A stretch of DNA of 64,000 nt from Photorhabdus noenieputensis (GCF_018448935.1 NZ_RCWC01000012.1:62001-126000); one strand, 5' to 3'. Shown: positions 16,233 through 25,197, counted from the stretch's first letter. Notes: generated by a model from the letters alone, not told the origin. Program-made: numbers and translations.

Positions 16233-17774
16233 ATGAAAAGGATCATTAATGCATTGCAAGACCTTGGCAAATCTTTGTATGGCCCGGTGTTAATTCTCCC
16301 TATCGTCGGGCTATTTATTGCTTTTGGCAATGTATTGGGAAACGGCAACCTTGCAGAATATCTTCCATTTTTAAACCATTGGTTAATTCAGCAATCTGGG
16401 AAATTGATCTCACAATCTGCTGTTTCAATATTGAGCAATCTGGCGTTGATTTTTGCTGTTGGAATCCCTATCGGGCTGGCAAAACGCAATAAAGGTTATG
16501 CCGCACTGATCGGTCTGGTTACTTTCGTCATTTTTATCAACGCCATGCACGTTACTTTAGCATTACAGGGAAAATTAGCGCCAGAAACGCAAATGCGCAA
16601 CGTTGGTCAAGGTATGGTGCTAGGTGTGCAAGTTCTAGAGATGGGCGCTTTTGCCGGAATATTGATCGGTGCATTGGCTGGTTATTGCTATAACCGTTAT
16701 TCGTCAAAACAGTTTAATGGTGTGATGGCAATTTATTCCGGGCACTGTTTTGTCGCCATTCTGATGATCCCTCTGGCCGTTATATCGGGTTACTTAATGA
16801 ATGATATTTGGCCCTATGCACAACGGGGCATCAGCGCCCTTGCTCACGGTATTCACGAGTCAGGGCCATTTGGCGTCGCCATATACGGCTTTCTGGAGCG
16901 CATTCTGATCCCCTTAGGCTTACATCATCTGGTTTATACGCCCTTTTTGTACACCGAATTAGGGGGCATTGCAGAGGTATGCGGCACTGTCCATCAAGGA
17001 GCACGTAATATCTATTTCGCTGAAATGGCCTGCCCGACGGTACATCAACTCAGTAACAGTGTGGTCTGGGATGCACGCGGGATCAGTAAGATGTTTGGCC
17101 TGACTGCCGCAGCACTGGCAATGTATGTGACTGCCCGCCCTGAAAAGAAAAGGACGGCAAAAGCGGTTCTCATCCCTGCCGCTACGACCACTCTTTTGTT
17201 AGGCGTGACCGAGCCACTTGAATTTTCTTTCCTGTTTGTTGCGCCGCTATTATTTGGCGTTCATGCCGTGTTAACCGGTTTAGGTTTTATGCTGTTCTAT
17301 CTACTCGGCGTACATGCTATCGGCGCTAATGGCATAATCGACTTCATACTGTACAACTTACCGCTCGGCACCGAAAAATCTAACTGGCCAATGTATATCG
17401 CCGTAGGGCTAATCATGTCAGTGATTTATTTCTTCACATTCCGTTTCCTTATTTTACATTACGACCTGAAAACCCCTGGACGAGAGAGTGACGATCAGGA
17501 AACACGTCTCTATAGCAAGAAACAGTATCAAGTTGCCGATGATGACCAACCAGGACGACAAATCATCTGTGGGTTAGGTGGTACAGCGAATATTGTCGTT
17601 ATCGACAACTGCTATACCCGACTGCGTATAACGGTACATGACACCACACTCATTGACGAAAACAAACTTAAATCGACCGGCGCAAAAGGTGTCATCTGTC
17701 AGGGAAATAACGTTCAGGTAATTTACGGTCTGCACGTTAAAAAGATACGTGAAGCCGTAGAAGAAGCACTTTAA
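16233..17774 (+). CDS. Alpha-glucoside PTS transporter EIICB (AglA/GlvC type)
   Basis: A 513-residue sugar PTS permease of the glucose superfamily. The N-terminal IIC membrane domain has LYGPVLILPIVGLFIAFG, GFLERILIPLGLHH and LLGVTEPLEFSFLFVAP. The C-terminal IIB domain starts near residue 440 and has its phosphocysteine at about 460 in DNCYTRLRI. No IIA domain is attached, so it must borrow one such as EIIA-Glc. The downstream 6-phospho-alpha-glucosidase identifies the substrate class as alpha-glucosides (maltose or sucrose isomers), as for Klebsiella aglAB and E. coli glvCBG. Confidence 0.9.
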   Translation: MKRIINALQDLGKSLYGPVLILPIVGLFIAFGNVLGNGNLAEYLPFLNHWLIQQSGKLISQSAVSILSNLALIFAVGIPIGLAKRNKGYAALIGLVTFVIFINAMHVTLALQGKLAPETQMRNVGQGMVLGVQVLEMGAFAGILIGALAGYCYNRYSSKQFNGVMAIYSGHCFVAILMIPLAVISGYLMNDIWPYAQRGISALAHGIHESGPFGVAIYGFLERILIPLGLHHLVYTPFLYTELGGIAEVCGTVHQGARNIYFAEMACPTVHQLSNSVVWDARGISKMFGLTAAALAMYVTARPEKKRTAKAVLIPAATTTLLLGVTEPLEFSFLFVAPLLFGVHAVLTGLGFMLFYLLGVHAIGANGIIDFILYNLPLGTEKSNWPMYIAVGLIMSVIYFFTFRFLILHYDLKTPGRESDDQETRLYSKKQYQVADDDQPGRQIICGLGGTANIVVIDNCYTRLRITVHDTTLIDENKLKSTGAKGVICQGNNVQVIYGLHVKKIREAVEEAL

Positions 17775-17787
17775 CAGGAGAATAAAT

Positions 17788-19146
17788 ATGGCTAACGCCC
17801 CTTTCATTTTAACTATCGCCGGCGGCGGTAGTACCTATACGCCAGGTATCGTAAAAAGCCTGATGGTACGGCTAAACGACTTCCCATTAGCGGAAATTCG
17901 TTTGTACGACATCGATACTCACCGGCAAGACACTATTGCGCCGGTAGTGGAAAAAGTGATACGTGAGCATAGCCAGACGATTCGCTTTGTCGTAACAAGC
18001 GAGGCAAAAACAGCCTTTAGCGGTACCCATTTTGTTTTTGCCCAAATACGTGTTGGTCAGTACAAAATGCGAGAACAGGATGAAAAGATCCCCTTACGCC
18101 ACGGCGTAATTGGTCAGGAAACCTGTGGTCTTGGCGGATTGGCTTACGGCCTACGCACTATCATGCCAATGGTGAAATTGATCGATTTGGTAGAGCGCTA
18201 CGCAGACAACGCTTGGATCGTAAATTACTCTAACCCCGCCTCTATCGTTGCTGAAGGAATACGCCGCTTACGCCCACAAGCCAGAGTACTCAATATTTGT
18301 GATATGCCAGTGGCCGCTATGCGCAACATGGCAGCGATTTTAGGTGTGGATCGCCATGATATTACCGTCGATTACTTTGGTTTGAATCATTTCGGCTGGT
18401 TTACCAAAGTATGGGTGAACGGAAAAGATCATTTGCCTGAATTGCGTCGTCATATCGCTCAGTATGGCCTACTGACTGCGGATGCAGCACAGACAGATCC
18501 GCAACATGCGGACCCGTCATGGGTTAAAACCTGGCGTAATATCAAGCCGATCATGGACCATTTTCCTGATTATGTGCCGAATCCCTATTTGCAGTACTAT
18601 CTGATGCCAAACCACATTGTTGAGCACCAAAATCCTGACTATACCCGCGCCAATGAAGTGATGGATGGTCGCGAAAAGAAGTTGTTTAAAGCAGCGGCTG
18701 AGTTTAAACGCACAGGCATTTTACCTGACGCTTTCCATGTCGGGGTACACGGCGCTTTTATTGTTGATGTAGCATGTTCACTGGCTTTTGATTTGCGTCA
18801 GCGCCATCTGGTGATTACCGAGAACAGAGGCGCTATCGCTAACTTACCTTATGATGCAATGGTGGAAATACCCGCTTACATTACCGCTCAAGGTCCTGAG
18901 CCGGTAAGTATAGGGAACGTCCCCCTGTTTCATCAGGCGCTGCTAGCGCAACAACTGGCTTCAGAACAGTTGTTAGTGGAAGCGGCATTAGAAGGTAGCT
19001 ATGAGAAAGTGCTGCAAGCCTTCACTCTGAATCGTACCGTCCCTACTATGCAACAAGCTAAAGCGATTCTGGATGAAATGATCGAAGCTAACCAAGGTTA
19101 TTGGCCTACACTTAACCAAGCTTGGCACCACGGTGAAGCAATTTAA
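17788..19146 (+). CDS. 6-phospho-alpha-glucosidase, glycoside hydrolase family 4
   Basis: A 452-residue NAD- and metal-dependent GH4 enzyme that hydrolyses phosphorylated alpha-glucosides delivered by the PTS. The N-terminal Rossmann segment is FILTIAGGGSTYTPGIVKSL; NYSNPASIVAEGI and GLNHFGW are GH4 motifs. CDMP, with Cys171 as metal ligand and Asp172 as proposed catalyst, is the signature of 6-phospho-alpha-glucosidases, rather than CNVP of the beta enzymes or CHEV of MelA-type enzymes. It starts 13 bp after the permease with AACAGGAG, so the two form an operon. Confidence 0.93.
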   Translation: MANAPFILTIAGGGSTYTPGIVKSLMVRLNDFPLAEIRLYDIDTHRQDTIAPVVEKVIREHSQTIRFVVTSEAKTAFSGTHFVFAQIRVGQYKMREQDEKIPLRHGVIGQETCGLGGLAYGLRTIMPMVKLIDLVERYADNAWIVNYSNPASIVAEGIRRLRPQARVLNICDMPVAAMRNMAAILGVDRHDITVDYFGLNHFGWFTKVWVNGKDHLPELRRHIAQYGLLTADAAQTDPQHADPSWVKTWRNIKPIMDHFPDYVPNPYLQYYLMPNHIVEHQNPDYTRANEVMDGREKKLFKAAAEFKRTGILPDAFHVGVHGAFIVDVACSLAFDLRQRHLVITENRGAIANLPYDAMVEIPAYITAQGPEPVSIGNVPLFHQALLAQQLASEQLLVEAALEGSYEKVLQAFTLNRTVPTMQQAKAILDEMIEANQGYWPTLNQAWHHGEAI

Positions 19147-19197
19147 CCTATATTTGACCTATAATCTGCCTTTCTTGCAGAGAAAAAAAGATTTTTA

Positions 19198-19311
19198 TGC
19201 GAGCCGGCTCACTGTCCGGCAATCACTATCTTGAGGAGATTAAGAAAATTCACCACAATTGGATTACCGAACAAATAGCAGAGATGTTTGATAAGCCTCT
19301 CTATTGCCTTT
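19198..19311 (+). pseudogene. Possible biotin synthase (BioB) N-terminal fragment
   Basis: A 37-codon frame includes NWITEQIAEMFDKPL, resembling the start of BioB (RWTLSQVTELFEKPL in E. coli). It stops at once (YCL, stop) and no radical-SAM motif follows. It could be a scrap of a displaced bioB; chance similarity remains possible. Confidence 0.35.
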
Positions 19312-19364
19312 AACTGGCCGGCAAAATCAATATTTAAGTTATTGATGCTATAAATTAAAAACAC

Positions 19365-19491
19365 TACACCCTATGGATTTCAAGATGCATCGCGACGGCA
19401 AGGGAGTGAATCCCCAGGAGCATAGCGAACTATGTGACCGGGGTGAGCGAGTGCAGCCAACAAAGAAGCAACTTGAAGGATAACGGGTATA
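19365..19491. repeat. ERIC element (first of a tandem pair)
   Basis: A copy of about 127 bp with canonical core GTGAATCCCCAGGAGCATAG and TATGTGACCGGGGTGAGCG. It begins ACACCCTATGGATTTCAAG and ends GATAACGGGTATA. A second copy in the same orientation follows immediately, sharing the junction TATATACC. Confidence 0.93.
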
Positions 19492-19618
19492 TACCTTATA
19501 GATTTCAAGATGCATCGCGGCGGCAAGGGAGCGAATCCCCGGGAGCATAGATAACTATGTGACCGGGGTGAGCGAGTGCAGCCAACAAAGAGGCAACTTG
19601 AAAGATGACGGGTATATA
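19490..19618. repeat. ERIC element (second of a tandem pair)
   Basis: A full-length copy of about 129 bp in direct orientation to the first, beginning TATACCTTATAGATTTCAAG and ending GATGACGGGTATATA. It differs from its neighbour at several bases (GCGGCGG versus GCGACGG; CCCCGGGAG versus CCCCAGGAG), so it was probably acquired separately rather than by local duplication. It lies 41 bp before the RpiR gene. Confidence 0.93.
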
Positions 19619-19659
19619 TGGATATGGCAGTTTATCTGCCTGTTATCACTGGATAAATA

Positions 19660-20436
19660 ATGGATAATCGGTTAGCACCTCTATTACAGCGCACCGAAAG
19701 AATAACTCGCGCGGAATACCGCGTGTTATCCCATTTGACCGCACATCCATTGCTGATTGGGCAGATTACGGTACGTGAACTGGCAAAGGCCACGTTCATC
19801 TCTCCCGCCACTATTATGCGTTTATGCCAGAAATTAGGGTTCAGTGGTTATAGTGAATTTATTTGGTACTGCAAACAATTGCTATCCAGCGGAGCGTCTA
19901 TTTTCGGGAATACTCAGCCCCACCATGATGAGATAATTCCTGATACATTTGAACACTTTGTTACTAATTACCGTAAAACTTTTGCTTTAGTCACACCAGA
20001 GAAAATGTCTTGTTTTAGTACTCTGCTACGTGAAAAAGAGAGCTTTTTTCTCTATGGAGCTGGTTTTTCCAAACTATTTGTCAATTATTTGACACAGAAA
20101 TTGCAAGTGCTAGGGAAAACGGCTTTTAGATCCGGCCCAGGAGATAGCCGTAAGATCTTCCTAAGTAATGCAATGAAATATGAAGTTTTTATTGCTATCT
20201 CTCGCAGCGGTCAGACAGAACAGGTGTTGGATAAAGTACGCATTGCTCATAATATTGGCATGACAGTCATCGCATTCACCCGCTCATCTGCTAATCCATT
20301 GGCTTCACTGGCTGATGTGCACTTTGCACTGTATGACGAGGCAATTTATTTCGATGCGGAAATCAACGAAATCACTTCATTCGAGTCTAATCTGATCATG
20401 CTCATCGATTTATTATTATTACAGGCAACGTCTTAA
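19660..20436 (+). CDS. RpiR-family transcriptional regulator
   Basis: A 258-residue regulator. The N-terminal RpiR helix-turn-helix (about residues 1-75) includes QITVRELAKATFISPATIMRLCQKLGFSGYSEF. The C-terminal SIS sugar-phosphate-binding domain (about 115-250) includes FLYGAGFSKLFVNYLTQKL and EVFIAISRSGQTEQVLDKV. It follows the alpha-glucoside genes, so it is the likely local regulator sensing the sugar phosphate. Two ERICs separate it from the glycosidase, so it may have its own promoter. Confidence 0.88.
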   Translation: MDNRLAPLLQRTERITRAEYRVLSHLTAHPLLIGQITVRELAKATFISPATIMRLCQKLGFSGYSEFIWYCKQLLSSGASIFGNTQPHHDEIIPDTFEHFVTNYRKTFALVTPEKMSCFSTLLREKESFFLYGAGFSKLFVNYLTQKLQVLGKTAFRSGPGDSRKIFLSNAMKYEVFIAISRSGQTEQVLDKVRIAHNIGMTVIAFTRSSANPLASLADVHFALYDEAIYFDAEINEITSFESNLIMLIDLLLLQATS

Positions 20437-20762
20437 TTCACTGAACACAAACCATACAATATAATCTCGACAGCCAAGAAAAATAAGGACAGAGAAAGAG
20501 ATGTTAACTATTAAATCAAATCGGTATAAGACCGACTTAAATAATTTTGGCACTAAATAATAATGGTGTTTATATTTTCTCACATAAAGGTATTTTTACA
20601 TAAAATAATAAACTATTTGATTAACAGATTTAGGTAAAAATCGATAAATTTTATTTTTATACGAATTAATTATTGCAATCTGTTATATAATCAGGTTATT
20701 TTAGATGAAATCAGTAGAAAAACTCTTCAGATAATGATTTAAACACTCATTAAGGAGTTGTC
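20437..20762 (+). other. AT-rich upstream region of the second LuxR/PAS4 cluster
   Basis: No gene seen. The segment is very AT-rich, with a 5-bp-stem hairpin TCGGTATAAGACCGA near 20520-20534 that could terminate the RpiR transcript weakly. TAAGGAG precedes the next ATG. Confidence 0.45.
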
Positions 20763-21224
20763 ATGTTAAATATAAAAAACAAACAAAATAATATCACTCC
20801 GCAATTAGTTTACCTATGGAAAAAAAACTATAATCTTTGGGAAACTAAACATTGCCAGTCAAAATCTATCTATGCCAATCCGCTATTTTGCCAACAACTC
20901 AACTTATCTAAAAACTCTAATATTACCGAACTTTCAGCAAGTGAATTACCTACACCTATTACAGAAGATAAGGATTCACAGCACTGTATTGGTACTCTCT
21001 TTCATGTAAATAAAGCAAAAGTTTTTTCTCTAATCTGTCGGTTTTATGGAAAATTACTAGCATCCGTTATGTGCCAAGCACCATTTGAACTTTTTACTCA
21101 AGTTAAGCATGCTATCATTTTCCTGTTCTTACAAAAATATATTAGCCAGAAACTAGAGGAATATCGTTGTCTCAATAACTTTGAGCTCAACACACCAGAG
21201 AAATCTTTGCAACAGTTTTCCTAA
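20763..21224 (+). pseudogene. Shrunken LuxR/PAS4 paralogue (two internal deletions)
   Basis: A 153-residue frame that aligns at both ends with the 226-232-residue paralogues but lacks two blocks. One is the middle of the sensor: ELPTPITEDKD jumps to SQHCIGTLFHV. The other is the helix-turn-helix: FLFLQKY jumps to ISQKLEEYRCLNNF. Both deletions preserve the frame. A good ribosome site (TAAGGAGTTGTC) remains, so a protein may be made, but it lacks the DNA-recognition helix and cannot be a conventional regulator. Confidence 0.78.
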
Positions 21225-21237
21225 ATCAAAATATTAC

Positions 21238-21915
21238 ATGAATATGACTAGAAAAAACTCGATTCCTTCGCTACAAATAATCAACACCCTGGAAGTAAGC
21301 AATGAACCGTGGGGAATAAAAGATAAATCTTCCTGCTTTCTCTATGGTAATGATGCATTGATTGAACTCCAAAATATAAATGCCAACTATGATTATGAAG
21401 GTAAATACGATAGTGACATTCCCTGGCAGGGCAATAAATTTGCCAAAAATTTTATTACACACGATTTACATGTCATAAAAAATAAAGAAAGTATTTTATC
21501 ATTACAGACACATGTATTTGGCCGTGATAAAGTTTTATCATCTTATTTACAGGAAAAATTTCCATTCTATGATGATAAAGGTGAATGCATCGGTATTCTT
21601 TTCCATGCCTGGAAAGTTCAGGATAATTCACCGACTCAGCTATTTCACAATAAACTACCTGCTTCTATTATATTTCAATCGCCAACCCATCTTCTTACTG
21701 AACAGGAATGGGAAATTGTCTTTCTTTTTCTGCAAAAATATAGTAGGGCGCAAATCTGTCAATTACTCAAAATTTCAGATAAAACCATAGAGGAATATAT
21801 AAGAAAGATTTATAATAATTTGAAAGTTAACTCAGACTCACAACTGGAGGAATATTGCCGACTAAATAGTTTTGATCTCTATGCGCCAAAAAGGTTCTTA
21901 TTGTCTTACTTATAA
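21238..21915 (+). CDS. LuxR solo with PAS4-like sensor domain (second cluster)
   Basis: A regulator of about 225 residues related to the first array: PAS4-like start EPWGIKDKSSCFLYGN, DYEGKYDSDIPW, then LLTEQEWEIVFLFLQKY and helix-turn-helix ISDKTIEEYIRKIYNNL. The start is set at 21238 (21244 is equally possible) because paralogues begin MKKN or MTRKN just before IPSLQIINT; the longer frame from 21181 overlaps the shrunken neighbour. The ribosome site is weak. Its recognition helix differs from the first array, suggesting other targets. Confidence 0.83.
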   Translation: MNMTRKNSIPSLQIINTLEVSNEPWGIKDKSSCFLYGNDALIELQNINANYDYEGKYDSDIPWQGNKFAKNFITHDLHVIKNKESILSLQTHVFGRDKVLSSYLQEKFPFYDDKGECIGILFHAWKVQDNSPTQLFHNKLPASIIFQSPTHLLTEQEWEIVFLFLQKYSRAQICQLLKISDKTIEEYIRKIYNNLKVNSDSQLEEYCRLNSFDLYAPKRFLLSYL

Positions 21916-21970
21916 ATATCGTCTATTTATTCAAATTTTTTATAAGGTAATAATGTTATAAAGGTCAAAT

Positions 21971-22666
21971 ATGAGTCAATCAGGATGTAAAAAAGTCCCT
22001 TTTATTACTCCTCAATTAACTAATATGTGGGATAAAAGCTCAGAACCGTGGTTTGTAAAAGATAAGGAGTTCCGCTTTATTTATGCAAATAAAATGTTTA
22101 TTAAGGCTAATAAATTACCTGAAAATTTTGATATTATTGGGTATACCGATAAAGAGTTACCCTCACCCGTTAACCAGTTTGCTCATCTTTTTGAGGAGCA
22201 TGATCATAAGGTATTGCAGGATATGCAACGAATATCATCTCTTAGCACTTTCCCTCATACCAAAAATGAGCAAGCTACATCCTATTTCTGTGATAAATAT
22301 CCATTAATGGATGAAAATAAACAGTGTATTGGCATAATTTCTCATGCCAGAGAAATACACAATTTTACCGTATCTCATTATATGGAGAACAATATTCCTA
22401 TATCAATCCGATTTCAACAACCTAACAATCTATTAAAAGAGAAAGAATGGATAATCATTTTTTTATTCTGCCGTGGCGTTAGCAATAAATATATCGCTGA
22501 TGAAATGAAAATTTCATATCGCACTGTGGAAAAATATTTCGAAAGTATCTATGAGAAACTATCAGTTAACTCAGCAATTGAACTAAGAATACTTTGCAAA
22601 GAGAATAATTATGATCTTTATATTCCCCCTCAATACCTTCAATCCATAGGCCATATTTTACTATAA
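21971..22666 (+). CDS. LuxR/PAS4 orphan regulator, subtype B (closes the second cluster)
   Basis: A 231-residue regulator very similar to the gene at 3715-4413 (VPFITPQLTNMWD, EPWFVKDKEFRFIYAN, ELPSPVNQFAHLFEEHD, YRTVEKYFESIYEKLSV, IPPQYLQSIGHILL). PAS4-like sensor in the N-terminal half, GerE helix-turn-helix in the C-terminal third. As in the first array, a subtype-B gene is the last member, which argues that the two clusters share an ancestor block. Confidence 0.87.
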   Translation: MSQSGCKKVPFITPQLTNMWDKSSEPWFVKDKEFRFIYANKMFIKANKLPENFDIIGYTDKELPSPVNQFAHLFEEHDHKVLQDMQRISSLSTFPHTKNEQATSYFCDKYPLMDENKQCIGIISHAREIHNFTVSHYMENNIPISIRFQQPNNLLKEKEWIIIFLFCRGVSNKYIADEMKISYRTVEKYFESIYEKLSVNSAIELRILCKENNYDLYIPPQYLQSIGHILL

Positions 22667-22976
22667 ACAATCGATTTCATTACTACATATTTCTCTCTGC
22701 TCTGTTTAATTAACCTGAATTTTGCTTAAATTTCCCTAAGTTATATATGGATAACAATTTGACAAATTAAAATAAAGGGCTAAAAACGTGACTAAATAAT
22801 CATTTTTTTGAAAATTTACTTTCTTATTTCTGTTGAAGACTTTATATAAAAAACGATGAAACCAAGAGATTTTTATGAGCATTGACCGATGCCTTACCAC
22901 AGTCAAATGGTTTACATCAACATTTTGGCAAGAGACAGGGTGTTTATAACCCCCTGTTTCAATGCCAAATCCACAA
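22667..22976 (+). other. Intergenic region between convergent LuxR and PTS genes
   Basis: No credible gene. A hairpin with stem ACAGGG/CCCTGT at about 22935-22957 lies just after the PTS IIC stop on the minus strand and may contribute to termination, though without a clear U-tract. Confidence 0.4.
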
Positions 22977-24230
22977 TCAACGAACAATAATACCTAACAG
23001 AATGCCCAATGCGCCAAAATCAGCATCACTGAATGTCGTGTTGGCAATACCAATATCCCCCAAGACGGGTAACAGGAACACGGGTAAAAAGGTAATCAAA
23101 AAGCCCTGAGCAAAAGCCCCGAGAATAGCGCCTCTACGCCCCCCTGTCGCATTACCAAAAACCCCAGCCGCTGCACCAACAAAGAAATGTGGCACAACAC
23201 CTGGAATAATGACCGTCATACCGAGTGCATACAGTATAAACATACCGACAACACCAGCGACAAAACTACTCAAGAACCCTACCAATACTGCATTAGGAGC
23301 GTAAGGGAAGACAACCGGGCAATCCAACGCGGGTTTGGCATTTGGTACCAGTTTGTCAGAAATTCCTTTAAACGCGGGAACGATTTCTGCAATGACCATT
23401 CTCACACCTTGCAGAATAATATATACACCAGCGGCAAAGGTAATAGATTGCATTAGCGAGAACATAAATCCATTTTTCCCACCACTGACTTCTCTCACAA
23501 AATCACCACCAGCGAATAAACAACTGATCATGAAAATAATCGCCATCGTAAAAGAGATGGCAACCGGTGTATCACGTAGAAACAACAAACTTTTCGGAAC
23601 ATTCATTTCTTCTGTCGAGTGCGCTTTATTTCCTAGTTTGCTGCCAATAAAACCAGATAGAACATAGGAAAGAGTGGAAAAATGCCCAATGCCAACATCG
23701 TCAGAACCTGTTATTTTTTTCATATATGGATGAGCAATCGCCGGGAAAAAAACCATAGCAACGCCAACAACCACAGAACCAATAGCCACGAGCATCATGC
23801 CTTTGATCCCTGCTGTCGCCAGAATCACCGCAACCATCATGGACATAAATAATGTGTGATGCCCGGTCAGAAAGATAAATTTCCACGGGGTAAAACGTGC
23901 AATCAAAATATTAATCACCATAGCAAAGAACATGATCATTGCCATTTCTTTACCAAAACTTTTTTGCGCAATCGAAACAATCGCTTCGTTGTTTGGCATT
24001 ACCCCCTGAATACCAAAAGCGTGTTGGAAAATCTCAGCAAAATCTCCCAGTGAAGAGACGACTAATCCAGCCCCCGCACCGAGGATTAAAAACCCCATAA
24101 TGGTTTTTATAGTGCCTTTGATACATTCAGTCACCGGTTTCTTTTGCAAGATCAAACCAATCAGCGCGATAAGACCAACCAAAATCGCAGGTTCTGATAG
24201 GACACTCATCAGAAAATGGAAAAATTCCAT
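22977..24230 (-). CDS. Ascorbate-type PTS EIIC permease (UlaA/SgaT family)
   Basis: A 417-residue integral membrane protein with about ten segments, of the ascorbate-galactitol PTS superfamily (MEFFHFLMSVLSEPAILVGL, TGHHTLFMSMM, PGVVPHFFVGAAAGVFGNATGG). The ATG at 24230 is chosen because GGGAGG lies just upstream; a longer frame to 24257 overlaps the IIB gene. No catabolic genes such as ulaD/E/F/G homologues lie nearby, so the substrate is uncertain: ascorbate or a related pentitol/acid. Confidence 0.88.
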   Translation of the reverse strand: MEFFHFLMSVLSEPAILVGLIALIGLILQKKPVTECIKGTIKTIMGFLILGAGAGLVVSSLGDFAEIFQHAFGIQGVMPNNEAIVSIAQKSFGKEMAMIMFFAMVINILIARFTPWKFIFLTGHHTLFMSMMVAVILATAGIKGMMLVAIGSVVVGVAMVFFPAIAHPYMKKITGSDDVGIGHFSTLSYVLSGFIGSKLGNKAHSTEEMNVPKSLLFLRDTPVAISFTMAIIFMISCLFAGGDFVREVSGGKNGFMFSLMQSITFAAGVYIILQGVRMVIAEIVPAFKGISDKLVPNAKPALDCPVVFPYAPNAVLVGFLSSFVAGVVGMFILYALGMTVIIPGVVPHFFVGAAAGVFGNATGGRRGAILGAFAQGFLITFLPVFLLPVLGDIGIANTTFSDADFGALGILLGIIVR

Positions 24231-24243
24231 GACGTCCTCCCGG

Positions 24244-24531
24244 TTACAAAGCACCAAGTTCTGCTAATGCCACGGACAGATGTACTTTCATTGCCGATTT
24301 ATCCACCATATTATCCAGCGAAACAATTTTGCCATCGACTGCTTGAACAACTAGTTGTTCCGCAATATCTTTAGTACCAACAAAAATGTCGCTTTGAGTT
24401 GCTTTTGCTGACCCCAGATCGACGTGATCAACACTGGCATCAATTCCCATCTCTTTCAGAATATTTTTAATGCTCATTTCCATCATCAAACTGGTACCTA
24501 ACCCATGTCCGCAAACGACGGTGATTTTCAT
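24244..24531 (-). CDS. Ascorbate-type PTS EIIB (UlaB family)
   Basis: A 95-residue cytoplasmic EIIB. The phosphocysteine lies in the N-terminal P-loop, VVCGHGLGTSLMMEM. The start at 24531 (MKITVVCG) has GGGAAACAG just upstream; a frame from 24549 adds six unconserved residues. It sits between EIIA and EIIC, so the three form one operon transcribed from about 25.1 kb. Confidence 0.88.
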   Translation of the reverse strand: MKITVVCGHGLGTSLMMEMSIKNILKEMGIDASVDHVDLGSAKATQSDIFVGTKDIAEQLVVQAVDGKIVSLDNMVDKSAMKVHLSVALAELGAL

Positions 24532-24560
24532 ACTGTTTCCCCATAGCAAAAAATAGCGCC

Positions 24561-25004
24561 TTAATACTGGTTAATCACGGCAAGAATCTCTTCTTTACTT
24601 TTGGCACTCATCAGCAACGCAACATCCTGTTGATTATCAAACAACTCAGCAAGCTGAGCGATCACTTCAATATGACTATGGCTGTCAGTTGCAGCTAAGA
24701 CAATCAACAATTTGATCGGATCATTTTCTTCAGACCCAAACTCCACTCCTTTACTAATCACAGCCAACGCTAAAGCTAATTTATTGACCCCATCTTCCGG
24801 TCTGGCATGTGGCATAGCAATTCCTGGACCGACAACATAATAGGGACCAATTGCCTCATGCGAACGATAAATAGCATCAATATAACGAGAAGAAACAGCG
24901 CCATTTTCCACCAAAGGCTGACAAGCAACCGCGATTGCTTCGCACCAACTTTCAATATCCGGGATCACTTGGATCACATCTTGAGTAAGTAACGCCTTTA
25001 GCAT
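24561..25004 (-). CDS. PTS EIIA of the fructose/mannitol type (UlaC-like)
   Basis: A 147-residue EIIA with the phosphohistidine in PGIAMPHARPEDGV. It passes phosphate to the EIIB encoded downstream. The ATG at 25004 is preceded by AGGGGAAATTG. It is the first gene of the three-gene PTS operon, and its leader contains a 7-bp tandem repeat and twin LacI-type operators. Confidence 0.88.
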   Translation of the reverse strand: MLKALLTQDVIQVIPDIESWCEAIAVACQPLVENGAVSSRYIDAIYRSHEAIGPYYVVGPGIAMPHARPEDGVNKLALALAVISKGVEFGSEENDPIKLLIVLAATDSHSHIEVIAQLAELFDNQQDVALLMSAKSKEEILAVINQY

Positions 25005-25043
25005 CAATTTCCCCTGATTAAAATCTCACGCCTCTCTACCATC

Positions 25044-25127
<84 letters not shown>

Positions 25128-25149
25128 TGCCAGTGATATTAATCACAAA

Positions 25150-25163
25150 TGATAGCGCTATCT
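25150..25163. promoter_or_regulatory. LacI-family operator (site 1)
   Basis: TGATAGCGCTATCT is a near-perfect palindrome centred on the GC step typical of LacI/GalR operators. It is one base off the perfect partner site 34 bp away. Confidence 0.82.
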
Positions 25164-25183
25164 ATGATCATAACTCATTATTG

Positions 25184-25197
25184 TGATAGCGCTATCA
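25184..25197. promoter_or_regulatory. LacI-family operator (site 2)
   Basis: TGATAGCGCTATCA is a perfect 14-bp palindrome. Together with site 1 it lies between the divergent PTS operon and the LacI-type gene, so a single regulator could control both. Confidence 0.85.

Noticed and set aside
22736-22987. 83-codon minus-strand frame after the PTS IIC gene
   Set aside because: No recognisable features; it overlaps the IIC stop and a hairpin.
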